Below, in pieces: positions 1 to 10,538 of a stretch of DNA of 64,000 nt. Each line of letters begins with the position of its first letter. The stretch's first letter is position 1. The position numbers and the translations under genes are program-made. Source of the stretch: Deltaproteobacteria bacterium (GTDB lineage Bacteria; Desulfobacterota; Binatia; UTPRO1); NCBI GenBank assembly GCA_016200545.1, contig JACQEO010000040.1:39088-103087 (forward strand), read 5' to 3'. The notes under the pieces are model-generated. The model was not told the origin of the DNA. It saw only the letters and a list, made by a program, of their open reading frames with translations, and ran no database searches.

Positions 1-568
1 GGCGCGCGCACGACGGCGGCGATGACGCCCACTGCGTTGACGCCGGCGGCGAGCACCTCGGGCGCGGTCGCGGCGGTGATGCCGCCGATCGCGACCAGCG
101 GCTCGGCGACGCGCGAGCGGACGGCGCGCAGGCGCGCGCAGCCGATCACCGGGTCGGCGGCCGACTTGCTCGTGGTCGCGAAGATCGGTCCGAGCGAGAG
201 GTAGTCGGTGCCACAACCGGCAGCGGCCTCGAGCTGCGCCTCGCTGTGCGTCGAGAAGCCGATCCAACGGTCGGGACCGAGGAGCCGGCGCGCCTCGGCG
301 ACCGGCACGTCCTCTTGGCCGAGGTGGACACCGTCGGCCTCGACTGCGAGCGCGACATCGACGCGGTCGTTGATGATCAGGGCCGCCCCGGTGGCCGTCG
401 TGAGCTCGCGAATGCGACGTGCGATCGCGACCAACTCGCCGGTCGCGATGCCCTTGAGGCGCAGTTGCAGCAAGCGCGCGCCCCCCGCCAGCATGGCGCG
501 CGCGAGCTCGACGGGATTATGCCCGGTGTCGAGGGGATCGACGATGAAGTAGACCCGCGACGGCAGGA

Positions 569-572
<4 letters not shown>
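1..572 (-). CDS. thiE: Thiamine-phosphate synthase, 3' end off the window
   Basis: Cytoplasmic enzyme joining HMP-PP and the thiazole phosphate to give thiamine monophosphate. About 190 codons are visible, running off the left edge. The reverse-strand translation shows the ThiE pattern in order: YFIVDPLD near the N-terminus, LQLRLKG (substrate and phosphate contact), IINDRVDVAL, GVHLGQEDVP, a GFSTHS segment, DYLSLGPIF, and near the edge AVGVIAAVV. The ATG at 572 overlaps the ntrC stop (ATGA), so it is translationally coupled as the third gene of ntrB-ntrC-thiE. No TPP riboswitch is seen because the gene has no leader of its own. Function is secure; linkage of thiamine synthesis to nitrogen regulators is only positional. 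Confidence 0.9.
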
Positions 573-1996
<1,424 letters not shown>

Positions 1997-1998
1997 GA

Positions 1999-3177
1999 CT
2001 AGTCCCGTAGGTCCGGAGCCGCGACCGGGAGGCGGACGCGTACCCGTGTGCCGCGCCCCAGCTCGCTCTCTATGGTAATCGTGCCGCCGTGCTGCGCCAC
2101 CAGACGCTCGCTCACCGCGAGGCCGAGGCCGGTGCCGCTCGTCTTGGTGGTGAAGAACGGCGCGAAGATGCGCTCGCAGTCCTCGGCCGCGATCCCCGGC
2201 CCGGTGTCCTCGACGTCGACCGAGAGGAATTGCCCGAGGTCGCGCGCCGCGTGGCGCACGTGGAAGTCGGTCTCGATGCGCGTGGTGACGGTCAGGGTGC
2301 CGGTGCCCTCCATCGCCTCGAGCGCGTTCTTCACGAGATTCAGGAACACCTGGCGAAGTTGGGCCTCGTCGGCCAGCACGTCGGGAAGGCTCGGGTCGAA
2401 GACCAGACGTACCGTGAGCGCCCCGTCCCCGCCCGCGCGCTCGAGTGTCAGCACGTCGTTGAGGACGCGGTGCACGTTCACCGCCGCGAGCCGCAACCGC
2501 GGCGGGCGCGTGAGCTCGAGCAGCTGCTCGAGCAACGCGGAGACGCGGTCGACCTCGCGCGTGATGAGACTCGTGAAGCGGCCGACGTTGGCGTTGCCGC
2601 CGACTTCCTCCGCGAGGAGCTGGGCGGCGCCCTTAATGCCGCCGAGCGGATTTTTGATCTCGTGTGCGAGGCCGGCGGCGACGGCGGCGAGATCGCTGAC
2701 GCGGCTGCCACGGTCGGCGGCGTCGCCGAGCGAGCGTTGCGCGGTCGTGTCGCGGAAGAGCAGCAAGGTGCCGACGGCGGCGCCGAGCGCGTCGATGACG
2801 GGGGCGGCGATGAGCTGAACGGCGACCCGCCGCCCGAACGGCGCGAGCAGCTCGCCGGCGTCGCTCGTACGCCGCGCCGTGCCCAGCTGCAGACAGCGCA
2901 CGGTGTCCCCGATCCAGGGGTTCATGGCGAACGCTTGCTCGACGCTCCGCCCGACCACCTGTGCCGCGGAGACGCCGGTCAAGTCTTCGGCGCGCGGGCT
3001 GAGGAATGCGACGCGTCCGTCCAGATCGAGGAGCACGAGGCCGTCGCCGAGGCTCGCGAGCACGTCCTCGGAGTGCGCCGCGAGGAAGCTCTCGTCGGCG
3101 CGGGCGCCGGTCGCGTTCGCCTGCGGTGCCATGCTCGATTTCGCCGCGGATTTCATGGCGTCGCGGGAGACTATCAT
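1999..3177 (-). CDS. ntrB: Nitrogen regulation sensor kinase NtrB
   Basis: Cytoplasmic PAS-containing histidine kinase of about 392 residues. An N-terminal PAS domain (GLVLLDLDGRVAFLSPRAED) is followed by a HisKA H-box with GLAHEIKNPLGG, the N-box VFLNLVKNALEAME, and the ATP lid DTGPGIAAED plus TSGTGLGLAVSERL. No membrane segment is visible, as expected for NtrB, which senses nitrogen state through PII. Start choice is uncertain: ATG codons at 3177, 3156 and 3132 are in frame and none has a strong ribosome site. The frame stays open upstream into the antisense of ispF, but that part looks non-coding. First gene of ntrB-ntrC-thiE, divergent from ispF. Confidence 0.9.
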   Translation of the reverse strand: MIVSRDAMKSAAKSSMAPQANATGARADESFLAAHSEDVLASLGDGLVLLDLDGRVAFLSPRAEDLTGVSAAQVVGRSVEQAFAMNPWIGDTVRCLQLGTARRTSDAGELLAPFGRRVAVQLIAAPVIDALGAAVGTLLLFRDTTAQRSLGDAADRGSRVSDLAAVAAGLAHEIKNPLGGIKGAAQLLAEEVGGNANVGRFTSLITREVDRVSALLEQLLELTRPPRLRLAAVNVHRVLNDVLTLERAGGDGALTVRLVFDPSLPDVLADEAQLRQVFLNLVKNALEAMEGTGTLTVTTRIETDFHVRHAARDLGQFLSVDVEDTGPGIAAEDCERIFAPFFTTKTSGTGLGLAVSERLVAQHGGTITIESELGRGTRVRVRLPVAAPDLRD

Positions 3178-3203
3178 GCCGGGCGAGGCTCTGCACCGGC
3201 GCG

Positions 3204-3231
3204 TTGACAGTACCCGGGGACGAACTTTAAC
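3204..3231 (+). promoter_or_regulatory. Candidate sigma-70 promoter for ispF
   Basis: A perfect -35 TTGACA at 3204-3209 is followed after 16 bases by TTTAAC (4 of 6 to the -10 consensus). The predicted start of transcription falls about 3 bases before the ispF ATG at 3241, which would give a nearly leaderless message. Only the -35 box is convincing. Confidence 0.35.
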
Positions 3232-3240
3232 CTGCGCCCG

Positions 3241-3723
3241 ATGCCTTTCCGGATCGGCCACGGCTTCGACATCCACCCTCTCGTCCCCGGGCGGCGGCTC
3301 GTGCTCGGGGGGGTGGAGATTCCGGGCGCGCGCGGTCTTGCCGGCCACTCGGACGCGGACGCGGTGCTGCATGCGCTGACCGACGCGCTGCTCGGTGCGA
3401 TCGGCGCCGGCGACATCGGCCGCCACTATCCCGACTCGGACGCGCGCTACAAAGACCGCGGTAGCGCCGACTTCGTCCGCGAGACGATGGTGACGGTCCG
3501 CGCCCGCGGATACCGGGTGGCGAACGCCGACCTCACCATCCTCGCCGAAGAGCCGCGGCTGGCTCCCTACCTCGACCGCATGCGTGCGAACGTCGCCGAG
3601 CTCTTGGGTGTCGAGGTCGACGCGGCCAACGTCAAAGCGACGCGCGGCGAGGGGCTGGGGGCGATCGGACGCGCCGAGGGGATCGCCGCGCAGGCGATCG
3701 TGCTGCTGGAGCGAGCGCCGTGA
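3241..3723 (+). CDS. ispF: 2-C-methyl-D-erythritol 2,4-cyclodiphosphate synthase
   Basis: Fifth enzyme of the MEP isoprenoid pathway; cyclises CDP-ME 2-phosphate to MEcPP with release of CMP. 160 residues, the normal IspF length. The metal ligands are visible: RIGHGFDIHPL (Asp/His) at residues 4-14 and the HSDADAVLHALTDALLGA block near residue 40 (His ligand and Asp). YPDSDARYKDRGS and the C-terminal GEGLGAIGRAEGIAAQA also fit; the usual KATT stretch reads KATRGEG here. IspF is often fused to or next to IspD, but no ispD is present. Its stop overlaps the GTG of the next gene. Confidence 0.95.
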   Translation: MPFRIGHGFDIHPLVPGRRLVLGGVEIPGARGLAGHSDADAVLHALTDALLGAIGAGDIGRHYPDSDARYKDRGSADFVRETMVTVRARGYRVANADLTILAEEPRLAPYLDRMRANVAELLGVEVDAANVKATRGEGLGAIGRAEGIAAQAIVLLERAP

Positions 3724-4097
3724 CGACCTACGACGGCGGCTGCCATTGCGGCGCGGTGCGTTTCCGCGTCACCGCCGACCTCGACCACCTGAGCGAGTGC
3801 AACTGCTCGATGTGCGCGAAAAAGGGCTTCCTGCATTTGATCGTGCGGGCGGAGCACTTCGAGCTGCTCTCCGGCGCCGACGCGCTCACGACGTACGAGT
3901 TCAACACCCGGGTCGCGAAACATCACTTCTGCCGCCACTGCGGCATTCACTCCTTCTACGTGCCGCGCTCCGATCCCGACAAGATCGACGTGAACGTGCG
4001 CTGCCTCGACGGTGTCGACCCGGCCGCGTTGCGCATCACGCCCTTCGACGGGCGGCACTGGGAGGAGTCGATGGCCCGGCACGTGCCGTGGCGTTGA
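3720..4097 (+). CDS. GFA-family (Mss4-like) zinc protein
   Basis: 125-residue member of the glutathione-dependent formaldehyde-activating (GFA/CENP-V) fold, which binds zinc through cysteine pairs. The ligands can be read directly: GGCHCGAVRF at residues 5-14, ECNCSMCAKKG near residue 25-35, and HFCRHCGIHSFY near residue 63-75. Members bind S-hydroxymethylglutathione or have unknown substrates, so an enzymatic role should not be assumed. The GTG start overlaps the ispF stop by 4 bases, indicating a two-gene transcript. Confidence 0.85.
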   Translation: MTTYDGGCHCGAVRFRVTADLDHLSECNCSMCAKKGFLHLIVRAEHFELLSGADALTTYEFNTRVAKHHFCRHCGIHSFYVPRSDPDKIDVNVRCLDGVDPAALRITPFDGRHWEESMARHVPWR

Positions 4098-4162
4098 CGC
4101 GACCCGCGCGTCCGCGGACGCTTCACGCCGGGTGACGCGTCGCCGACCCGTCGCGGAGGGGC

Positions 4163-4546
4163 TCAGTCGTCGTCGCCGCTGCTGCCGTCATCCCCGCAGC
4201 CGCCACCGCCGCACGGATCGACGTCGTCCGCGCCCGAGTCGACGCCCTCGACCATCGCGTCGAGATCCTCGCCGCCGAGCTCGTCCCCGAGCTCACCGCC
4301 CATGCGCTTCATCCAACGCGCCATGCTCTTCGGGTCGTTCTCGTCGAGATCGCCGAGCTTCGAGGGATCGGCGAGCGCGTCGAGGCGGGACTCCTCCGAG
4401 CGCACCATCGCGAAGCGCGACATCAGCCGCTCGAGGGCCGCGCTCCCGCATCGATCGCAGGTGGGGTGCGCCTCCTCGCCGACGCGCAACGTCAGCACCG
4501 TGACGCGCGCGCGACACGCCGTGCAGCGATACTCGTACAACGGCAT
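4163..4546 (-). CDS. FmdB-type zinc ribbon protein
   Basis: Small putative regulatory protein of 127 residues. The N-terminus MPLYEYRCTACRA and the second pair CDRCGSAALERL give the four-cysteine FmdB zinc ribbon in the first 45 residues. The C-terminal half is acidic and glycine/aspartate rich (cysteine in the GGGGCGDDG stretch), which is common in this family and unstructured. The name comes from a regulator near formamidase genes; function here is unknown. Convergent with the GFA gene; the 65-bp gap holds only weak GC-rich inverted repeats. Confidence 0.85.
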   Translation of the reverse strand: MPLYEYRCTACRARVTVLTLRVGEEAHPTCDRCGSAALERLMSRFAMVRSEESRLDALADPSKLGDLDENDPKSMARWMKRMGGELGDELGGEDLDAMVEGVDSGADDVDPCGGGGCGDDGSSGDDD

Positions 4547-4668
4547 GTCTCTCTATACCGGACCCCGGCCGCTCGGCCAATCGAGCGCCGCACGCACGCG
4601 GCGCAAGGACTTGCCATGTCCCGTCGTCCGCACGTAGCATGCGCGCTCCTCATGCGAGACCGGTGGTG

Positions 4669-5277
4669 ATGCGAGACCGGGCGACGGCGCTCGGCGCGCT
4701 CCAGGTCGATCTCACGCGCCGCCAACTGCTTCGGACCGGCTTCGGCGGCGTGCTGCTGCTGTCGTTCGGTACGCTCCTGCCGTCGGGGTGTGCGCGCTAC
4801 CTGCCGATCGCGCGCCCATTGAAGTTCCTCTCTCGCAAGGAGTTCGCGGTGGTGACGCAGGCGGCGGTCCGCATCCTCGGCCTTCCGGACGAGCGCGGCG
4901 ACGAGATCGGCGGCTTCATCGACGCGCTGCTCACCGACTTTCCGCCGACGACGCAGAACCAGGCGCGGCTCATGTTGCGTGTCCTCGAGCACGGGACGCA
5001 CTTCTTCGACTTGAAGCCGAAACGCTTCACCCGGCTCTCGCCGGCGGAACAGGACGTCTACTTGCGCGGCTGGATGGAGAGCAGCCTCGGCGCCCGGCGT
5101 ATCGTCTTCCGGGCGCTGAAGACGCTTGCGGCGCTCGGCTACTACGCGCAGCCGAGCGCGTGGGACACGATCAGCTACGACGGCCCGTGGATCGGGCGGA
5201 TCGACGTCGCCTCGGAGTTCGTGCACGAGGATCCGGTGCCGCTCGCCGCCGTCATGGCGCGGTTCGGGCGGCGATGA
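4669..5277 (+). CDS. TAT-exported gluconate 2-dehydrogenase subunit 3-like protein
   Basis: About 202 residues. The N-terminus has a twin-arginine signal (TRRQLLRTGFGG then a hydrophobic stretch LLLSFGTLLPS) followed by a cysteine that could be a lipobox. The rest resembles the small helical subunit 3 of membrane-bound gluconate-type dehydrogenases, with the segments LSRKEFAVVTQAAVRILG and LSPAEQDVYLRGWMES. The partner GMC oxidoreductase begins inside its stop codon (ATGA at 5274), the standard arrangement, so the pair probably forms one periplasmic or membrane-attached flavoenzyme complex. Start could also be the in-frame ATG at 4639. No cytochrome c subunit follows, so the electron acceptor is unknown. 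Confidence 0.8.
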   Translation: MRDRATALGALQVDLTRRQLLRTGFGGVLLLSFGTLLPSGCARYLPIARPLKFLSRKEFAVVTQAAVRILGLPDERGDEIGGFIDALLTDFPPTTQNQARLMLRVLEHGTHFFDLKPKRFTRLSPAEQDVYLRGWMESSLGARRIVFRALKTLAALGYYAQPSAWDTISYDGPWIGRIDVASEFVHEDPVPLAAVMARFGRR

Positions 5278-6809
5278 TCCTCGACACCGCGACCGTCGAC
5301 AGCAACGTCGCGCTCGAGAGCGACGTCTGCGTGATCGGCTCCGGCGCTGGCGGCGCGGTGGTCGCGCGCGAGCTCGCCGAAGCGGGACGCTCGGTGGTCG
5401 TTCTCGAGGACGGTTCCTACGTCCGCAGCGGAGACTTCGTGCAACGCGAGGAGATCATCTACCCGCGCATCTACCGCGAGAGCGGCACGACCGCGAGCGC
5501 CGAGTACGCGGTTCTGGTGTCGCAGGGACGTCTCGTCGGCGGCTCGACCGTCCCCGGCTTCTGTCTGTGCGTGCGGCCGCCGCGCGCCATCCTCGCCCAC
5601 TGGGCGCGCAGCTTCGACCTTCCCGGCATCGGCTACGAGGGCCTCTATCCGCACCTGCGCAAGGTGGAGAAGCAAATCGGCGTGCGCCGCATCACCCCCG
5701 AGCAGGTGAACCCCAACAGCGGCAAGCTGCTCTTCGGCTCCGAGCAACTCGGGTATCGCGGCTACCTGCCGTTTCACAACCGCAGCGGTTGCCTCGACTC
5801 CGGCTACTGCGCGCTCGGCTGCACGTATGACCGCAAGGGCGACATGCTGACGACCTACGTCCCGGCGGCGTCGAAGGCGGGAGCCGTCGTCGTGCCCGAT
5901 TGCGAGGCGCGGCAGATCGTGACGCAGAACGGGCGGGCGATCGGCGTCGACGGGCTCTTCAACCGCTCGCGCACCGGCACCCGCTATCCGCTCAAGGTGC
6001 GCGCGAAGGTCGTCGTCCTCGCCGCCGGCGCGATCAACTCGCCACGTATCTGGCGCGCCAGCCGGTTGCCCGATCCCGCCGACGAGGTCGGACGCAATTT
6101 GCGGCTGCAACCCCACGTCGCCGTGAGCGCCCTCTATCCGGAGTCCATCACCGCCTGGCGCGGCATCCCGCAGGGGTACGTCGTCGACGAGTTCCTCCGC
6201 CTCGACGAGCGCAGCGCCGGGCACGGCTACCTTCTCATCCCGACCTTCGCGTTTCCGGTGGCGGCGGCGAGCGTGCTACCCGGGTACGGCGCGCAGCACC
6301 GTGAGCTGATGACGCTCTATCCGCGCCTCGGCGCGATCGGCATCTTCCTCCACGATCACACGCGCGGCCGCCTCGAGTTCTCGGACGACGCGCCGCCGAC
6401 CGTCGTCTATCGCCTTGGCAGCATGGACTCGGAGCAGCTCGTCGAGGCCATGGTGCACGCAAGCGAGGTGAGCTTCGCTGCGGGCGCCGAGAAGGTTTTC
6501 CTGCCGTACAACGACATCGTGACCATCGGACGTCGGGGCGCGTACCAGGCGATCCACGAGCGCGGCATCCGTGCCAACGACCCGCTCTTCATCTCGTACC
6601 AACCGCAGGGGACGCTGCGCATGGGCGGCAACCCGCGCCAGTCCGTCGTCGACGGTGCCGGCGAGGCGCACGCGGTGCGCAACCTCTTCGTCGCCGACGC
6701 GAGTGTGTTTCCGACCAGCGTCGCGGTGCCGCCGCAGCTCGCCGTGATGACGCTCGCGACGCGGACGGCGCAGCACATCGTCGCCAACGCGGAGCAGTAC
6801 TTCCGATGA
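5274..6809 (+). CDS. GMC-family FAD oxidoreductase
   Basis: 511-residue flavoprotein of the glucose-methanol-choline family. FAD-binding Rossmann motif GSGAGGAVVARELAEAG lies at residues 18-34, followed by GRLVGGSTVPG (second family signature) and the C-terminal GMC_oxred_C block with GTLRMGGNPRQSVVD and VADASVFPTSVAVPP. It lacks its own export signal; it may be carried out with the preceding TAT-signal protein, with which it is translationally coupled. Substrate is unknown: family members oxidise sugars, alcohols, choline or sterols. The start is set by the ATGA overlap rather than by the longer open frame upstream. Confidence 0.87.
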   Translation: MILDTATVDSNVALESDVCVIGSGAGGAVVARELAEAGRSVVVLEDGSYVRSGDFVQREEIIYPRIYRESGTTASAEYAVLVSQGRLVGGSTVPGFCLCVRPPRAILAHWARSFDLPGIGYEGLYPHLRKVEKQIGVRRITPEQVNPNSGKLLFGSEQLGYRGYLPFHNRSGCLDSGYCALGCTYDRKGDMLTTYVPAASKAGAVVVPDCEARQIVTQNGRAIGVDGLFNRSRTGTRYPLKVRAKVVVLAAGAINSPRIWRASRLPDPADEVGRNLRLQPHVAVSALYPESITAWRGIPQGYVVDEFLRLDERSAGHGYLLIPTFAFPVAAASVLPGYGAQHRELMTLYPRLGAIGIFLHDHTRGRLEFSDDAPPTVVYRLGSMDSEQLVEAMVHASEVSFAAGAEKVFLPYNDIVTIGRRGAYQAIHERGIRANDPLFISYQPQGTLRMGGNPRQSVVDGAGEAHAVRNLFVADASVFPTSVAVPPQLAVMTLATRTAQHIVANAEQYFR

Positions 6810-6819
6810 CGCAGGTTCT

Positions 6820-8997
6820 TTAGATTGGACGGGCGTGCGCCGGCCGACATGAAGCGCCGCGCACGAGCGGCGCGAGCACCGGAATCAGCTCCATCGGCGT
6901 GTAGGGCTTCGAGAGCCACGCGGCGCATCCGGCCTCGCGACACCGCGTCTCGAGATCACCATCGGCGGTCGCGATGACGACCGGTACGCCGCTGAGCTGG
7001 CGATCACGCTTGAGATGCGTCAGAACGTGCAGGCCGTCCATGCCGGGGAGTCCGAGATCGAGAACGATGACGTCGGGTCGCGATTCGCGCGCGCGGCGTA
7101 GGCCCTCGAACCCGTCGCTCGCCTCGATGACGTTGGCACCGTGCTGTCGCAGGACGCTCGCCGCCGCGGTGCGATAGCTCGGATCGTCCTCGATGAGGAG
7201 CACGACCGCCCCACGCAGAGCGGCGGACTCTTCCGCGGACCCCGCGAGCGCGGGCACGTCCGAATGTGCGGGAAGCAGTAGGCGAAACGTCGAACCTCCG
7301 CCGGCTACGCTCTCGACCTCGAGTCGTCCCCCGAGGATCACTGCGAGTTCCTGAGAGATGGCGAGCCCGAGGCCGATACCGCGCGCGCCGGTGAGCGCGC
7401 GCGCCGAGCCGCGGTAGAAGGGAGCGAAGATGCGCGTCAGGTCGGTCGCGTCGATCCCGACGCCGGTGTCGCGCGCGCTGATCGCAATCTCGGTCCCGAG
7501 CCGGCTGGCCTCGACCTCGATCGCGCCGCTCGCGGTGAACTTCGCCGCGTTCGAGATCAAGTTGGTCAGGATCTGGCGCAGGCGAAAGGGATCGGTCACG
7601 ACCACGGCGGCGGCCGGCGCGACGTCGGTGCGGAACGCAATCGGCCGCCCGTCGAGCAGCGCCCGCGCCGTCACCTCCAGATGGTCGAGCGTCTGCGTCA
7701 AATTGATCGTCTCGGGATTCGCGGTGAGGCGCCTGGTCTCGATCTCCGCGAAATCCTGCAGCTCCTTCGCGAGGTCGAGCGTCATGAGGGAATTCTGCCG
7801 CACCCGCTCGAGTTGCATCCGCTCGCCGTCGGCACCCTCTCGCAGCGCATCGACGTCCCACAGGATCGCCTGCAGTGGGTTGCGCAGCTCGTGGGCGATG
7901 CGTGCGAGAAATACCGATTTCTCCGCGCTCGCCGCCGCCACCTGATCGTAGAGCCAGGCGTTGGCCATCGCGATCGCCGCGCCGCTCGCAAGCACCGATG
8001 CCAGCGCCAGCTCGCGCTCCGTGAGCGGGAGCGCCGCGCGGCCGCGATCGGCGCAGATCGCTCCCAGCCGCTCACCGTTGTCGCCGAGCGGCATGCAGAG
8101 GAGCGTCGTCGTGTTGGCGCCGTACAGCGCGCTCGGAACGTCGGCCGCGGCGCTACTGGTGAGGAAAGCTCCTGCCGCGTGCCGCCACCCCGCCATCCAG
8201 TGCCACAGCTGCCGCGTCTCCACGAGCGGCTCCCACGTGATGCTCCCGCCCGCGGCGCGAACGAGATAGCCCTGGACCGAGCCGCCCCCGAGGGTCTGCC
8301 ACACGACCCAGAGGCGACGCAGCCGAAACGTCTCGAGGGTCGTCGTGCAGACGACGGAGAGCACGCGCTGCGAATCGAAGCCGTGCAGGGTGCGCGTGAG
8401 ATCGCGAAACGTCGCGAGGTGCCGATCGAGCTGCTCGCGTTGCCCGAAGACCGTTCGCCGCTGACGATCGAGGAATGCCGCACCGATGATCGACAGCAGG
8501 CCGCTGGCGGCGACGGCGTAGAGCCCGTAGGCCACCGGCAACGTCCCCTCCGACCGCGATCCGCCGAGTACGAGCGATGTCTGCGCGAGCATGCAGGCGA
8601 TTGCCATAAGCCCCTGGTTGCCGGCGCCCCAGGGAAACAGCAGCGCGGTCGTGAGCTCGAAGGCGATGAACAGGAGGGCGAGCGCGGCGCGATTCGCGCC
8701 CGTGAGCGCGCCGTACAGCGTGACGCATGCCACGAGCGCGACGCACGCAGCGCACGTCAGCCCGATCCCGAGGCGGCGAAGCGCGCGCGAGCGATGGCAC
8801 GCGTTGGCGACGAGACAGATGGCGAGCTCGAGGGTGAAGACGAGGAGCAGATACCGCAGGCGTTCGGGATGGTAGTGGACCTCGAGGACCCCGCCCATGC
8901 CGACGCCCGCCGCGAACAGCATCGCGCCGAACGCGCCACGACGTGCGACCAGCCGCCGCGTCTCGCTCCGGTAGCGCTCCTCGATGTGGGCGTCCAT
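6820..8997 (-). CDS. Hybrid sensor histidine kinase with C-terminal receiver
   Basis: About 725 residues. Several hydrophobic segments in the first 200 residues predict a membrane-embedded sensor (ALALLFIAFELTTALLF and neighbours). A GAF-like region follows at about 220-370. Then come the HisKA H-box IAHELRNPLQAIL, N-box ILTNLISNAAKF, G-boxes DTGVGIDATD and GARGIGLGLAIS, and a C-terminal receiver with phospho-acceptor VLDLGLPGMDG near residue 655. No cognate output regulator lies next to it, so it is an orphan hybrid kinase; the receiver may pass phosphate to an unlinked Hpt or regulator. The start chosen is MDAHIEERY; the frame is open 20 codons further upstream. Confidence 0.9.
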   Translation of the reverse strand: MDAHIEERYRSETRRLVARRGAFGAMLFAAGVGMGGVLEVHYHPERLRYLLLVFTLELAICLVANACHRSRALRRLGIGLTCAACVALVACVTLYGALTGANRAALALLFIAFELTTALLFPWGAGNQGLMAIACMLAQTSLVLGGSRSEGTLPVAYGLYAVAASGLLSIIGAAFLDRQRRTVFGQREQLDRHLATFRDLTRTLHGFDSQRVLSVVCTTTLETFRLRRLWVVWQTLGGGSVQGYLVRAAGGSITWEPLVETRQLWHWMAGWRHAAGAFLTSSAAADVPSALYGANTTTLLCMPLGDNGERLGAICADRGRAALPLTERELALASVLASGAAIAMANAWLYDQVAAASAEKSVFLARIAHELRNPLQAILWDVDALREGADGERMQLERVRQNSLMTLDLAKELQDFAEIETRRLTANPETINLTQTLDHLEVTARALLDGRPIAFRTDVAPAAAVVVTDPFRLRQILTNLISNAAKFTASGAIEVEASRLGTEIAISARDTGVGIDATDLTRIFAPFYRGSARALTGARGIGLGLAISQELAVILGGRLEVESVAGGGSTFRLLLPAHSDVPALAGSAEESAALRGAVVLLIEDDPSYRTAAASVLRQHGANVIEASDGFEGLRRARESRPDVIVLDLGLPGMDGLHVLTHLKRDRQLSGVPVVIATADGDLETRCREAGCAAWLSKPYTPMELIPVLAPLVRGASCRPAHARPI

Positions 8998-9103
8998 GCG
9001 GATCGTACGAAGAGCGCCCACATCCCGCCCGCGTCCCACCGTGCGCCCAGGGAGCAACCGTCGCGTACGGCGGCGGCGCTGTCAATGGCGCGAGGACCGG
9101 CGG

Positions 9104-10534
9104 CTACTTCAGGGTCTTCGCCGAGAAGCCGCGGTCGTTGAACGTGAGGAGCGTGCGCTTGGCGGTGACGACGCTTTCGAGGACCACCTCGCGACCCCAG
9201 AGGCGGTAGAGGTAGCCGAGGGTCTTCTCGGCGTTCTCGAGGTGGAGGTCGCGGCCGTCGTGCTGGTGGACGAGGTAGAGCGTGCGCTTGTGACCGAAGT
9301 CGGCGTCGTCGATGGAGATCACCGGAACGTTCGCCATGCCGACGTTGCGCAGGAGCTGCTCCTTCACGTCGCGCCAACCTTCTTTGTCGGCGACCTTGCT
9401 GATCACCAGATCCTCGCCCTTCGGTTCGTACTCGAAGAGGTCGAGCTCGCGCATCAGGTTCTCGTTGAGGTAGCGGCGGAGAAACGACACGTCGCGGTCG
9501 GTGGCCCGCGCGTCGAGGAGCTTTTGCATGCCGGTCATCGTCGACGTGCCGTAGTCCTCGGTCTCTTCCGCCGTGGGCTCGTCGAAGCGACGCTTCAAGT
9601 CGGTCCAGACCTTGAGGCCGACGTGGTACGGGTTGAGGCCGCCGGGCGTCGGCCGCACCACTTGATTGTGGCGCACCAGGAACTCGAGGTGGAGGTCCTG
9701 CGGGAGCTCGATGCCGTTCAGGATCTCGCGGTGGACCCACGAGGCCCACCCTTCGTTCATGATCTTGGTCTCGATCTGAGGGATGAAGTAGCGCGCTTCC
9801 TCGTCGACGATCGTGAGCAGGTCGCGCTCCCAGTTGGCGAGATAGGGATTGTAGTCGCGGATGAAGAGCAGCAGGTCCTCCTCGGGGCTGAGCGGGAGCT
9901 TCTGGAGGTCGGGCTGCACGTATTCGGCGCGCTGGTGCAAGCGTTGATAGGGGTCGGGCGGCGGCTCGGCCGCGTGCAGCATGCGCTCGCGCTCCTCGTC
10001 GGGCGTGAGCTTGCGGACGGCGAGGTTCCGCCGGCGTTGCAGCGAGAGCGCGTGCGCGGCGTCGAGGATCGCCTCGACGCGGTCGATGCCGATCGACGGG
10101 TCTTCCGCATAGCGGCGAACGCGCTCGGCGTGCGCCTTGAAGGTTCCGAGCGTGAACTCGGCGCGGGTCGTCTTGAAGGTGAAGTTGTTCTTGAAGAAGT
10201 CGTTGTGCCCGTAGACGTGCGCGATGGTGAGGATTTGGAGGCAGAGCGAGTTGTCGCGCATGAGGTACGCGAGCGCAGGGTTCGAGTTGATCACCATCTC
10301 GTAGGGGAGGCCGCTCACGCCGTACTCGTAGAGGGTCTTCAGCTTCTCGAACGACTTGCCGTACGACCAGTGCGGGTAGTGCGAGGGGATGCCCGAGTAC
10401 GCCATGTAAGCGAGCATGTCGGTGTGGTTGCAGAGCTCGAACTCCTGCCGGTAGCAGTCGAGGCCGAGCGCCTCTGCCTGGTCGCGGATCTTCGCGTCCC
10501 AATACTCGAGATCCTGGAGCTCCCAGTTCGCCAC
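9104..10534 (-). CDS. SpoVR family protein (YcgB-like)
   Basis: 476 residues, a full-length SpoVR/YcgB protein. Family hallmarks: an N-terminal block with YWDAKIRDQAEALGLDCY, the conserved segment HYPHWSYGKSFEKLK, GLPYEMVINSNPALAYLM and the His-rich AHVYGHNDFFKNN. Biochemical activity is unknown; in Bacillus the homologue is needed for spore cortex, and in non-sporulating proteobacteria it travels with prkA and yeaH. It is third in the prkA-yeaH-spoVR set here, 4 bases after the yeaH stop. This suggests a nutrient- or starvation-stress function. Confidence 0.93.
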   Translation of the reverse strand: MANWELQDLEYWDAKIRDQAEALGLDCYRQEFELCNHTDMLAYMAYSGIPSHYPHWSYGKSFEKLKTLYEYGVSGLPYEMVINSNPALAYLMRDNSLCLQILTIAHVYGHNDFFKNNFTFKTTRAEFTLGTFKAHAERVRRYAEDPSIGIDRVEAILDAAHALSLQRRRNLAVRKLTPDEERERMLHAAEPPPDPYQRLHQRAEYVQPDLQKLPLSPEEDLLLFIRDYNPYLANWERDLLTIVDEEARYFIPQIETKIMNEGWASWVHREILNGIELPQDLHLEFLVRHNQVVRPTPGGLNPYHVGLKVWTDLKRRFDEPTAEETEDYGTSTMTGMQKLLDARATDRDVSFLRRYLNENLMRELDLFEYEPKGEDLVISKVADKEGWRDVKEQLLRNVGMANVPVISIDDADFGHKRTLYLVHQHDGRDLHLENAEKTLGYLYRLWGREVVLESVVTAKRTLLTFNDRGFSAKTLK

Positions 10535-10538
10535 CGGA

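Noticed and set aside
2089..3207. Long plus-strand open frame opposite ntrB
   Set aside because: Antisense shadow of a well conserved kinase gene in high-GC DNA; composition has the typical Arg/Glu/Ala bias of such frames.
4096..4121. Overlapping GC palindromes between the convergent GFA and FmdB genes as a terminator
   Set aside because: Stems of only 5-6 bp with no T-run on either strand; too weak to call.
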